The notes under the pieces are model-generated. The model worked only from the letters and a program-made list of their open reading frames with translations. It did not search any database and was not told the DNA's origin. Position numbers and translations under genes: made by a program. A DNA stretch of 64,000 nucleotides from an uncultured Bacteroidota bacterium (GTDB lineage: Bacteria; Bacteroidota; Bacteroidia; Bacteroidales; P3). Location of the stretch: positions 1-64,000 of the forward strand of contig CADALO010000012.1 in assembly GCA_902788805.1 (NCBI GenBank). Direction: 5' to 3'. Positions 15,375-23,071 of this stretch are shown here, in pieces (position 1 is the stretch's first letter; the number at the start of each line of letters is the position of its first letter).

Positions 15375-18236
15375 ATGAAACAACTATTACGGATTATCCT
15401 TATTGCGACACTCTTTGCAGGATGCAGAAGCGGAGTGAAACTGACGATGTTGACGGTTGAAATGCAGGACGGCAGCCAGCCGCTGGCCACTGCCGAGCCG
15501 CGCTTCAGCTGGCAATATGTGGCAGATGTGAACAACGTGGTGCAGACGGATTACCGCATCATTGTGGCCAGCAGCGAGGAAAACGCGAAGAAAGGAATCG
15601 GTGACCTATGGGACTCAAAGGTTGTAGAGTCAAACCAGATGCTGTATATCCCTTATGGATTGAGCGAGGGCGTACACAGGGGTACGCCCCTACGCAGCCG
15701 CGACCGATGTTGGTGGAAGGTTTACACCACAGTCACCTATGAGGATAGTAGGGGCGTACTCCAGTGTACGTCCATAGAGAGCGACGTGCAGCACTTTGAG
15801 ATAAGCCTGCTCTCTCCCGACGACTGGAAAGCGCACTGGATTGGGCGCGACTACGAGGACGACCATCTGAACGGCCACTCCGCCATCGCCGCCCGCTATC
15901 TGCGCAAGGAGTTCCCGCTCTGCAAAGATATCGAATGTGCGCGCCTATACATCAGTGGATTGGGTCAATACCAAGTGTTCCTCAATGGCATCGAAGTGGC
16001 CGAAGATGAGCTTCTCAAACCCGCCTTGAGCGACTATACGCGGCGCATCTATTTTAACGCTTACGACGTGACCAATATCCTGCGCAATGGAGACAACGCC
16101 GTGGGCGTCATCCTCGAGGGCGGACGCTTCACCGCTCCTCGCCACGATACAAACTACTTGGAGTGGTGCGGCATCAACCACGCCGCGCACTATGGACTGC
16201 CGCAACTGCTGATGCAGCTTGAAGTGACCTACAAAGACGGCACAACAGACACCATCGTCAGCGGCGAGGGCTGGAAGATAACAAACCGCGGTCCCATCCG
16301 CAAAGCCAATGAGTTTGATGGCTATACCTATGACAACCATTATGATTTATACCGATGGTGTTATCCAGAATATGATGACAGCAGGTGGGATGATGTCGTC
16401 GTTGACTACGACCGCCAGAATATGTACTGCGAGGACATCTACAACCCACGCCATCGCGTGGCACGCGAGTACCCTGTCAGAACCGGCAGTCCTCTTCCTG
16501 ACAACTATCAGCGTCCCAATCCGATGCAGCTCCTCACCCCACAGCCCAACCCAAACATAAAGGTGCAGCACGAATTGAAGCCGGTGGCATTATTCAAAAA
16601 AGACGACAAGTGGATTCTCGATATGGGGCAGAATATGGTGGGAGTTTTAGAATGTGGGAATGCGTTAATGCGTAAATGTGTCAGTGGGGACACCATAACC
16701 TTCCGCTACGCCGAATTGCTGAATGCCGACAGCACCCTATATACCGACAATCTGCGCTCTGCCGAGTGTACCGACCGCTATATTGTTGGCACTAGACTAA
16801 CACATTCTCACAATAACACATTCTCACATTTTCCGCTATTCGTCTACCACGGTTTCCGCTACGTGGAAATATCAGGTCTCACCTCTGCTCCCAATGTGGA
16901 AGATTTCACTGGACTTGTAATGTACGACGAGATGCCGATGACGGGCAGCTTCGAGTGCTCAAACGAGGTAATCAACGCCGTCTACCGCAACGCCACGTGG
17001 GGCATACGCGGCAACTACCGCTCGATGCCCACCGACTGCCCCCAGCGCGACGAGCGGATGGGATGGACAGGCGACCGCACCACCGGCTGCTACGGCGAGA
17101 GCTACATCTTCGACAACCATCGCCTCTACGCCAAGTGGCTGCAGGACCTCGAAGACAGCCAGTGGGAGAACGGCTCGCTCCCCGACGTAGCTCCTGCCTA
17201 CTGGCGCAACTACACCGACAATATGACCTGGCCGGGCGCCTTCATCACCGTGGCCGATATGCTATGGAGGCGTTTCGGCGACATCGAGCCAATTCGCAAG
17301 CACTACGATGCAATGAAGCGTTGGATGCTCCATATGAAGAAGTACTACCTCAAGGACGACATCCTCATCCGCGACACCTACGGTGACTGGTGCGTGCCGC
17401 CCGAAAGCCCCGAGCTGATCCATACCCGCGACACCAACCGCATCACTTGGCCCGCCTGCCTTTCTACGCCATATTATGTCGAATATTGCGGGATAATTGG
17501 AGGATTTGCAGCAAGCCTTCATCGGGACGACGACGTTCAGTATTTCGTGAATGAAATCAATACCGTCACCAAGGCATATAACGCCCACTATTTCGATTCC
17601 GTTGCCGGATACTATGCCAACAACACCGTCACCGCCAACATCCTCCCTCTCTCTTTTTGGATGGTGGGACCAGATTACGAGCACTGCGTGCTGGAAAAAA
17701 TCGTTGAAAAGACTGAGAACGATTTTGGCGGCCACGTCTCTACAGGTGTCGTAGGCATCCAGCACCTTATGCGCACCCTCACTGACTACGGTCGCGGCGA
17801 CCTTGCGCTGAAGCTGGCTTCCGACACCACCTACCCCTCGTGGGGATATATGCTCAAGCACGGAGCCACCACCATCTGGGAGCTTTGGAATGGCGACACC
17901 GGCGACCCGTCAATGAACAGCGGCAATCACGTGATGCTCCTCGGCGACCTCATCATCTGGTACTACGAATACCTCGGAGGAATAAAGCCCTTGGCTCCTG
18001 GCTACAGCATAATTATGCTGAAACCTTACCCCATCAAGGGGCTTGACTATGTCAACTGCAGCTACAACTCGGTGTCGGGCCGCATAGAGAGCAACTGGCG
18101 CCGCAAAGGCAACCGCTTCGAGTGGGACATCCTTATCCCGCCCAATACCAGCGCCGAGGTCTATCTGCCCACCAAAGACGGCTATAAACTAATGAAACTC
18201 GGCAGCGGCCGCCACCACCTCACGAGCGACCTGTAG
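15375..18236 (+). CDS. GH78 alpha-L-rhamnosidase, predicted lipoprotein
   Basis: A 953-residue protein. The ATG at 15375 is chosen because MKQLLRIILIATLFAGC is a lipoprotein signal with lipobox Cys17, and the promoter lies just upstream. Domain order is full-length GH78: N-terminal beta domains to about 170, a jelly-roll (ECARLYISGLGQYQVFLNG, about 190-210), further beta domains, and the barrel with CPQRDERMGWTGD (near 555, contains the proposed acid Glu) and GATTIWELWNGD (near 833, contains the base Glu). Both catalytic motifs are intact. Repeat elements lie in frame at four places: two GGGGCGTAC palindromes (15667-15694 and 15747-15775) and two octamer elements (16650-16695 and 16793-16836). 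It should act on rhamnose-containing glycans, tethered to the membrane. Confidence 0.9.
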   Translation: MKQLLRIILIATLFAGCRSGVKLTMLTVEMQDGSQPLATAEPRFSWQYVADVNNVVQTDYRIIVASSEENAKKGIGDLWDSKVVESNQMLYIPYGLSEGVHRGTPLRSRDRCWWKVYTTVTYEDSRGVLQCTSIESDVQHFEISLLSPDDWKAHWIGRDYEDDHLNGHSAIAARYLRKEFPLCKDIECARLYISGLGQYQVFLNGIEVAEDELLKPALSDYTRRIYFNAYDVTNILRNGDNAVGVILEGGRFTAPRHDTNYLEWCGINHAAHYGLPQLLMQLEVTYKDGTTDTIVSGEGWKITNRGPIRKANEFDGYTYDNHYDLYRWCYPEYDDSRWDDVVVDYDRQNMYCEDIYNPRHRVAREYPVRTGSPLPDNYQRPNPMQLLTPQPNPNIKVQHELKPVALFKKDDKWILDMGQNMVGVLECGNALMRKCVSGDTITFRYAELLNADSTLYTDNLRSAECTDRYIVGTRLTHSHNNTFSHFPLFVYHGFRYVEISGLTSAPNVEDFTGLVMYDEMPMTGSFECSNEVINAVYRNATWGIRGNYRSMPTDCPQRDERMGWTGDRTTGCYGESYIFDNHRLYAKWLQDLEDSQWENGSLPDVAPAYWRNYTDNMTWPGAFITVADMLWRRFGDIEPIRKHYDAMKRWMLHMKKYYLKDDILIRDTYGDWCVPPESPELIHTRDTNRITWPACLSTPYYVEYCGIIGGFAASLHRDDDVQYFVNEINTVTKAYNAHYFDSVAGYYANNTVTANILPLSFWMVGPDYEHCVLEKIVEKTENDFGGHVSTGVVGIQHLMRTLTDYGRGDLALKLASDTTYPSWGYMLKHGATTIWELWNGDTGDPSMNSGNHVMLLGDLIIWYYEYLGGIKPLAPGYSIIMLKPYPIKGLDYVNCSYNSVSGRIESNWRRKGNRFEWDILIPPNTSAEVYLPTKDGYKLMKLGSGRHHLTSDL
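15667..15775 (+). repeat. Pair of in-frame inverted GGGGCGTAC elements
   Basis: GGGCGTACACAGGGGTACGC followed by CCCTACG (15667-15694) and GTAGGGGCGTACTCCAGTGT followed by ACGTCC (15747-15773) are inverted copies of each other with few mismatches. They encode EGVHRGTPLRS and SRGVLQCTSIES inside the GH78 protein. Each is also internally palindromic. Confidence 0.75.
16650..16695 (+). repeat. In-frame octamer repeat, forward orientation
   Basis: GGGAATGCGTTAATGCGTAA and the following ATGTGTCAGTGGGGACACC encode ECGNALMRKCVSGDT in the GH78 lipoprotein. The peptide is nearly the same as the repeat unit of the other GH78 protein. Confidence 0.8.
16793..16836 (+). repeat. In-frame octamer repeat, inverse orientation
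   Basis: ACTAACACATTCTCACAATA and following bases encode TRLTHSHNNTFSHF. It is the inverse partner of the element at 16650-16695, about 100 bp away. Conserved GH78 sequence (TFRYAELLNADSTLYTDN) lies between the halves. Confidence 0.8.
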
Positions 18237-18292
18237 CCACGCTGTTTCCTGCTTCGTTTCATCCCCGTTCCAAAACAGGGACAAGTCCGTTT

Positions 18293-18383
18293 GATGTCCG
18301 CTTGTTGTCCGCTTGATGTCCGCTTGTTGTCCGCTTTAAAAGCGGACAACAAGCGGACATCAAGCGGACAACAAGCGGACATC
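18293..18383. repeat. Perfect 91-nt palindrome
   Basis: Two 45-bp arms around a single central A (18338) are exact inverse complements. Each arm is built of 11-nt words GATGTCCGCTT and GTTGTCCGCTT in alternation. It lies between the GH78 stop (18236) and the next promoter (18407). It could work as a terminator or a very strong RNA hairpin. No poly-T follows. Confidence 0.95.
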
Positions 18384-18406
18384 TCCGGGCGCGTCGGAAT
18401 ATTATA

Positions 18407-18438
18407 TTTGTCCGTTTCGATAATTATGCCTATCTTTG
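18407..18438 (+). promoter_or_regulatory. Bacteroidales promoter for the gene at 18482
   Basis: TTTG (18407-18410), 20 nt, TATCTTTG (18431-18438), 43 bp before the start codon. Confidence 0.6.
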
Positions 18439-18481
18439 CTCCCTGATTTGCAATAGTCTTATTACAATTAACAAACTCTAT

Positions 18482-19315
18482 ATGAAACACATCAACAGAT
18501 TTTTGCTATTCTTCGCCCTGCTTGCTCTTTGCCAGACAGCACAGGCGCAGGAGCTAAAGATTATCTCCTTCAACATCCGCTACAATTCGTGGAACAACAT
18601 CGACGGTGAAAACGGCTGGCCCAACCGCAAGGCCGCCGTGGTGAAGATGATAAACGAGGAGAAACCTGCCGCCATCGGCCTGCAGGAGGCGCTGATTGAC
18701 CAGCTGCAGTATCTCGACAGCTGTCTGCCACAGTACCGCCGCATCGGTGTGGGGCGCGACGACGGCAAGCTGGACGGCGAGTTTATGGCCATCTATTACG
18801 ACACCGCGCGGCTGGAACTGGTGAACTACCGCACACGCTGGCTCAGCGAAACGCCCGAAGAGCCGTCGCTGGGATGGGATGCCGCCTGTCGCCGCACAGT
18901 CACCATAGCACGTTTTAGCGACCGCTTGAGCGACAAAGAGTTTGACTATTTCAACACGCATCTCGACCACGTGGGCAAGACGGCACGCGCCGAGGGCGCA
19001 CAGCTGATAGCCGAGACAGCAGGCGGCTATGAGACAAGCGATGTGCCGGCAATAATCGGCGGCGATATGAACTCAACGATAGACGACGACATATTCCAAG
19101 CGTTCTACAACACAGGTTTCAAAGTGGCCCGCGACCTGCCATCCGTGACAAGCCGCGTAGACACCTACACCGGCTTTGGCAAAGACAAGCCGTCGCTCAT
19201 CGACCACTTCTTTGTGCGCAACGTTGAAGTGGAGCTTTTCCGAACCCTCAACGGCGACTACGGCGTCCCCTACATCTCCGACCACTACCCAATCGAGATG
19301 GTCATTCGGCTGTAA
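18482..19315 (+). CDS. Exported endonuclease/exonuclease/phosphatase family protein
   Basis: A 277-residue protein with a signal peptide (about 1-22, ending AQAQ). The EEP superfamily signature is complete: LKIISFNIRYN at the start, GLQEALI with the metal-binding Glu, NTHLDHVGKTAR, GGDMNSTIDD, SLIDHFFV and SDHYPIEMVI with the catalytic His. Such exported Bacteroidales members are annotated as phosphodiesterases or phosphatases of unknown substrate; sugar phosphates, inositol phosphates or nucleic acids are possible. It has its own promoter behind the 91-nt palindrome. The downstream side is the REP/transposase block. Confidence 0.88.
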   Translation: MKHINRFLLFFALLALCQTAQAQELKIISFNIRYNSWNNIDGENGWPNRKAAVVKMINEEKPAAIGLQEALIDQLQYLDSCLPQYRRIGVGRDDGKLDGEFMAIYYDTARLELVNYRTRWLSETPEEPSLGWDAACRRTVTIARFSDRLSDKEFDYFNTHLDHVGKTARAEGAQLIAETAGGYETSDVPAIIGGDMNSTIDDDIFQAFYNTGFKVARDLPSVTSRVDTYTGFGKDKPSLIDHFFVRNVEVELFRTLNGDYGVPYISDHYPIEMVIRL

Positions 19316-19394
19316 TGTGAATGCCAAAGAGCGGAGACAACCGACGACCCCGAGAGTACAGACGGCAACACTCGCAAGAAATGTGTGCCTTTAT

Positions 19395-19680
19395 GCCTCG
19401 AAGAGGCTCAATCTCAATAGCACCATACTAAGCGACCATAAAGAACACCTCACAAGGCTCTGCAACGCCTGCGCAACAGCGAGCCTCGAAGAGGCTCAAT
19501 CTCAATAACACCACACTAAGCGACCATAAAGAACACCTTGCAAGGCTCTGCAACGCCTGCGCAACAGCGAGCCTCGAAGAGGCTCAATCTCAATAACACC
19601 ATACTAAGCAACCGAAGGGAGCGCAGTGTGGTGACACCACTACGACCAACCCTCACGTGTGTCGAAGACACACCACCACA
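19395..19680 (+). repeat. Left REP block of the transposase, with 88-bp tandem copies
   Basis: An 88-bp unit starts at 19395 and 19483, with a partial third copy from 19571. It begins with the hairpin GCCTCGAAGAGGC and includes CACCATACTAAGCGACCATA. From 19571 the block reads: GCCTCGAAGAGGC hairpin, ACTAAGC...GCGCAGTGTGGT stem, GTGTCGAAGACAC hairpin. This order is mirrored to the right of the transposase. Confidence 0.9.
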
Positions 19681-19713
19681 CAATAAAGCCATATCACCTT
19701 CGTTACTATCAGT

Positions 19714-20163
19714 ATGAGTTACACATCCACTATGTATCATATCATCGTTCGCACCCACTCCAGCGAGCGCACTATCAGCGAGGAGCACGAGCGCGACCTA
19801 TACGCATACGTGATGGGGATCGTGGACGAAGTGGGTGGCAAGTTGTATCGCATCGGAGGTATGCCCGACCACATACACATCTTCCTCTCGTTGCCCGCCA
19901 ACCTGTCGATGTCTGACTTCGTGCAGCGGATGAAGACCGCCACCAGCAAGTGGCTCAAAGCCAACCCCGTCTTTCCACACTGGAGTGGATGGTCGAAGGA
20001 GTATGCCGGCTTTAGCTATAGTGTCAAGGAGAAGGACAGGGTGGTAAACTATATCCGCAACCAGAAAGAGCATCATAAGAGGATGACTTTCGCCGAGGAA
20101 TACAGAGCGTTTCTGGAGGAGAACGGGCTGACGGTGGATGAGAGGTATTTCCTGAAAGACTGA
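19714..20163 (+). CDS. RAYT / IS200-like Y1 transposase
   Basis: A 149-residue single-domain HUH transposase. The metal-binding pair is in MPDHIHIFLSL, and the catalytic Tyr lies in VVNYIRNQKEHHKRM, as in TnpA of IS200/IS605 and in REP-associated transposases. Length fits IS200 TnpA rather than the longer enterobacterial RAYTs. The gene is flanked by mirror-image blocks of three hairpins (19571-19680 and 20170-20268), which makes it resemble a REPtron, where a domesticated transposase processes REP hairpins as single strands. A remote REP unit (5542-5625) carries two of these hairpins, which suggests the enzyme has spread them. No tnpB, accessory gene or classic insertion boundary is seen. 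Confidence 0.88.
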   Translation: MSYTSTMYHIIVRTHSSERTISEEHERDLYAYVMGIVDEVGGKLYRIGGMPDHIHIFLSLPANLSMSDFVQRMKTATSKWLKANPVFPHWSGWSKEYAGFSYSVKEKDRVVNYIRNQKEHHKRMTFAEEYRAFLEENGLTVDERYFLKD

Positions 20164-20169
20164 TTGGTA

Positions 20170-20405
20170 GCGTGTCTTCGACACGCTTTATAGTGTGGTG
20201 ATATCGCTGTCACCACACTGCGCTTCGCTTAGTGTGGTGTTATTGAGATTGAGCCTCTTCGAGGCTCGTAGATGCGGAACTTCTTATCACGCTCCTAATG
20301 TAGTATTATTGAAACTAAGCCTCTTCGAGGCTCGTAGACGCGGATTGCATTGACACATTCGTCACACCGACCAAATGTGCCGTCATTGAGCCTCCGAGGC
20401 TCGTA
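20170..20405 (-). repeat. Right REP block of the transposase
   Basis: In order: GTGTCTTCGACAC hairpin (about 20172-20184), GTGTGGTGATATCGCTGTCA stem with CACCACACTG, CGCTTAGTGTGG, then GCCTCTTCGAGGC (20252-20264). Further decayed copies of the last hairpin occur at 20319-20333 and 20389-20404. The block is the inverse of 19571-19680. Confidence 0.88.
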
Positions 20406-20427
20406 GGCGAAATATGTGAGTTGTGAG

Positions 20428-22461
20428 CTATTGGCGAGACACTTTCATTACAAAGCCGCCGCCGGGGGCGAGATGGCAGTTAAGAGTTAAGAGTTCTGAG
20501 TTAAAAGTTTCATAGTGGTAGTCGCTGCCGCGACGATGGGCATTGGCTCCGTCGGAGTATAGTTCGATTGTGTAATTGCGTGATTGTGATAATGTGTCAG
20601 TGTTATCTGCGTCAGCATTCACGCATTGGCGCATTAACGCATTGACGCAATCTATCTCGATGTCGCGGGGAGTCCAATTGGTAATGCCGCCGATGTACCA
20701 CGTGTCGCCTTTGCGACGGGCGGTGACAATATACTCGCCCACCTCGCCCTGCAGCACACGTGTCTCGTCCCACACCGTGGGCAGCGAGGCCACAAAGCGC
20801 GTGTAGTCGGGTTCACGCTCATAGTTGGTCGGCGAATCGCAGAGCATATTTAACGGTGACTCCAGCACGATATACAGCGCCAGCTGGTGGCAACGGGTTC
20901 CTTGGCTCATAGGCTCGTTCCAGCAGGGACGGAAGCTGTTGCGGCATCCGTTGAGCATCGCCCCTTGGGTGTAGTCCATCGGGCCGGCTGCCTGACGGAT
21001 GAAGGGTATCTCGCAGTCATAGCGCATCTGGTCCCATTCGAGCTTGGCCCAGCGCATCTGCTCCAATCCGAACACACCCTCGAAGTTGAGTACGTTGGGA
21101 TAGGTGCGGTTGAGGCCTGCTGGCTTGAAGGCACCGTGGAAGTCGACCACCAGGTGGTATTTGGCACACATCTCGGCCGTGCGGCGGTAGAAGTCGGTGA
21201 CTATCTGGTCGTCGCGGTCCATAAAGTCGACCTTGAAGCCCTTTACACCCATCTTGCTGTAGTGCTTGCAGACGTGCTCCATATCACGGTCGAAGGCATA
21301 GTAGCCCGCCCAAAGGATGATGCCCACATTGCGCTCCTTGGCATAGTTGACGAGCATTGGCAGGTCTATCTCCGGCACCACCTGGAAGAGGTCGGCCTTG
21401 CCATTTACGGCCCAGCCCTCGTCAAGGATGACGTACTCTATGCCGTAGCGAGAGGCGAAGTCGATGTAGTGCTTGTATGTGTCGTTGTTGATGCCAGCCA
21501 CAAAGTCCACGCCGCCAATGTTCCAGTTGTTCCACCAGTCCCACGCCACCTTGCCAGGCTTTATCCAGCTCACATCGTCCACCCGTGAAGGCTCACCCAG
21601 CAGGTAGCTCATATTGTTCAATGCAATCTCCGTGGCGGTGCCCACCATCATTATGCGCCAGGGGAAATGCTTGCTCTTATCCATCTCGGCAATATAGTCA
21701 TCGCGCTCCTTGACTATCAGCTGCAGGTTGTTGTGTCCGCCTTGCTCCACGCGACGGGGCAGCGGCGCGTGCTCGCCCACCAGTTCGCCGGCATTGGTGC
21801 TGTGCAAATAAAGCCCCGGATAGTCGCACAACGACGACTCCGTCAGGCAGAGCTTCACGTCGCCGCAATGCACCATCAGCGGCAGGAAGCAGAGCCGCCG
21901 CTGGTCGAGTTGCGAGAAGGGCTTGGTGGTGTAATGGTTCTCGAACGATGTGCTGTATTGTATATCGTGGCGTGTGGAGTCGAAGCTGATGACGTATGGG
22001 GCTGAAACTGTTCTGTCGTCGATGAAGTCGTGATTCACAATCTCTTTAACCACCCGTCCAGGCTTCCCTTCCCACACGAAGCGATAGGCAAGCCCCTCAT
22101 TATAGGCGCGGAATATAACCGACAGTCCCTCCTTCAGGTGGAGGGTCAGTTCGTTATATTGGTCGCGCATCGAGGTTTGTCGGCAGAAGGGCGATGCGAT
22201 GGTCTCGTTGATGGAGCGTCGCGAGGTTTTGCGTACCGACAAATTGTGGTATTCCTTGTCGCCCTGTGTGTAGTCGAGGCCTATCAGTGTGCGGGCCAAC
22301 AGCGTATCGTTGAGAGCTGTGCAGCAATACAAGCCGCCGTCAAGGGTTGTGATTTCCGCCATCAGCCGTCCGTCGGGCGAGGACAATTTGTAAAAGCGTT
22401 TTTGGGCTCCGGCTGTCACGGCCAGCATTAGGCCGAGGAGCAGAAGGGCAAGTCTTTTCAT
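20428..22461 (-). CDS. Glycoside hydrolase family 97, retaining type
   Basis: A 677-residue exported enzyme with a signal peptide (MKRLALLLLGLMLAVTAGAQ). The N-terminal beta domain starts KLSSPDGRLMAEITTLDGG. The barrel contains YVILDEGWAVNGK and GVKGFKVDFMDRDDQ. Asp412 in the latter occupies the place of the nucleophile of retaining GH97 enzymes, known for alpha-galactosidase-type members. This contrasts with the Gly in the other GH97 protein of the window. The C-terminal domain carries an in-frame octamer element (CVNALMRQCVNADADN then TDTLSQSRN; 20570-20655) and a heptamer stretch encoding NSELLTLN. The gene starts 6 bp after the stop of the DNA glycosylase-like gene, so the two are probably co-transcribed. 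Alpha-galactoside specificity is inferred. Confidence 0.9.
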   Translation of the reverse strand: MKRLALLLLGLMLAVTAGAQKRFYKLSSPDGRLMAEITTLDGGLYCCTALNDTLLARTLIGLDYTQGDKEYHNLSVRKTSRRSINETIASPFCRQTSMRDQYNELTLHLKEGLSVIFRAYNEGLAYRFVWEGKPGRVVKEIVNHDFIDDRTVSAPYVISFDSTRHDIQYSTSFENHYTTKPFSQLDQRRLCFLPLMVHCGDVKLCLTESSLCDYPGLYLHSTNAGELVGEHAPLPRRVEQGGHNNLQLIVKERDDYIAEMDKSKHFPWRIMMVGTATEIALNNMSYLLGEPSRVDDVSWIKPGKVAWDWWNNWNIGGVDFVAGINNDTYKHYIDFASRYGIEYVILDEGWAVNGKADLFQVVPEIDLPMLVNYAKERNVGIILWAGYYAFDRDMEHVCKHYSKMGVKGFKVDFMDRDDQIVTDFYRRTAEMCAKYHLVVDFHGAFKPAGLNRTYPNVLNFEGVFGLEQMRWAKLEWDQMRYDCEIPFIRQAAGPMDYTQGAMLNGCRNSFRPCWNEPMSQGTRCHQLALYIVLESPLNMLCDSPTNYEREPDYTRFVASLPTVWDETRVLQGEVGEYIVTARRKGDTWYIGGITNWTPRDIEIDCVNALMRQCVNADADNTDTLSQSRNYTIELYSDGANAHRRGSDYHYETFNSELLTLNCHLAPGGGFVMKVSRQ
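20476..20513 (-). repeat. In-frame AACTCTT heptamer repeat
   Basis: On the coding strand, heptamers of the type AACTTTT, AACTCAG, AACTCTT, AACTCTT and AACTGCC encode FNSELLTLN just before the conserved LAPGGGF end of the GH97 protein. Related heptamers occur after the gene that ends at 43802. Confidence 0.65.
20570..20655 (-). repeat. In-frame octamer repeat with both halves adjacent
   Basis: On the coding strand GCGTCAATGCGTTAATGCGC and following bases encode CVNALMRQCVNADADN. They are followed at once by the inverse half (ACACATTATCACAATCACGC), which encodes DTLSQSRN. The halves can form a hairpin. This is the most compact copy of the element in the window. Confidence 0.85.
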
Positions 22462-22467
22462 ATCTGT

Positions 22468-23061
22468 TCAGATTGTAATTGTTTCCATCATTTTGCGATA
22501 GTATACAGCCTTTTGTGCAAGCGGCATCGGGTAGGCGCGCGACGACGAGGGCATACGCCACAGTCGCATCTCGCGTCCATTGATGGCGAAAGTGCTGTAT
22601 TCGCCCATCTTCGGGATGGTTACGCCATAGTCCTCGGCAAGTACCGAGATGCTCTTCTGCCCCGTACACACAATATCGTGGCACTGCGGTATACGCTCCA
22701 GCAACGCCGCGATGTCGGTTTTCTCGACCACCTCAAGGTCTTTGTCGGAGGCGTTAGCCGACAGGCGCTTCACCGCCGTGGCGGTGTCGAAGATAGCGAT
22801 GCCGCGCCGGTTGAGCAGAGCCTCTATGTCGGCTTGTTTGAACGTCTTATGTTCCGCATCCACAAGCCGTTGAGAGTCGCCATAGAACACCTCGCCGAAG
22901 ATTTCCCACATCATATTGGTGCGGTTGGGGTAGAAGAAATCCATCGACCAGCGCTTGCGCGGCGGCGGGAAGCTGCCCAGCATCAGCAGCCGTGCGTTGG
23001 GCGGAAGAAAGGGTTCCAGCGGATGCCGTTCAATGGGAACGGTATCGTTCTTGTCGTGCAT
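22468..23061 (-). CDS. Uracil-DNA glycosylase family protein (MUG-like)
   Basis: A 197-residue protein from ATG at 23061. The open frame reaches a TTG at 23067, but the ATG gives the more usual start (MHDKNDTVPIERHPL). The family pattern is an early LLMLGSFPPPRKRWSMDFFY segment followed by NMMWEIFGEVF, a central IAIFDTATAVKR, and a late PSSSRAYPMPLAQK corresponding to the DNA-contacting loop of the UDG fold. Such proteins excise uracil or mismatched bases. The asparagine of classical G:T/U enzymes is not evident, so activity is inferred from the fold. It lies between an exported hypothetical and GH97 on the same strand. Confidence 0.75.
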   Translation of the reverse strand: MHDKNDTVPIERHPLEPFLPPNARLLMLGSFPPPRKRWSMDFFYPNRTNMMWEIFGEVFYGDSQRLVDAEHKTFKQADIEALLNRRGIAIFDTATAVKRLSANASDKDLEVVEKTDIAALLERIPQCHDIVCTGQKSISVLAEDYGVTIPKMGEYSTFAINGREMRLWRMPSSSRAYPMPLAQKAVYYRKMMETITI

Positions 23062-23071
23062 AATCAAGTGT

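Noticed and set aside
19395..19680. 88-bp repeats as a tRNA or small RNA array
   Set aside because: No cloverleaf or promoter is visible. The inverse copy across the transposase fits REP structure better.
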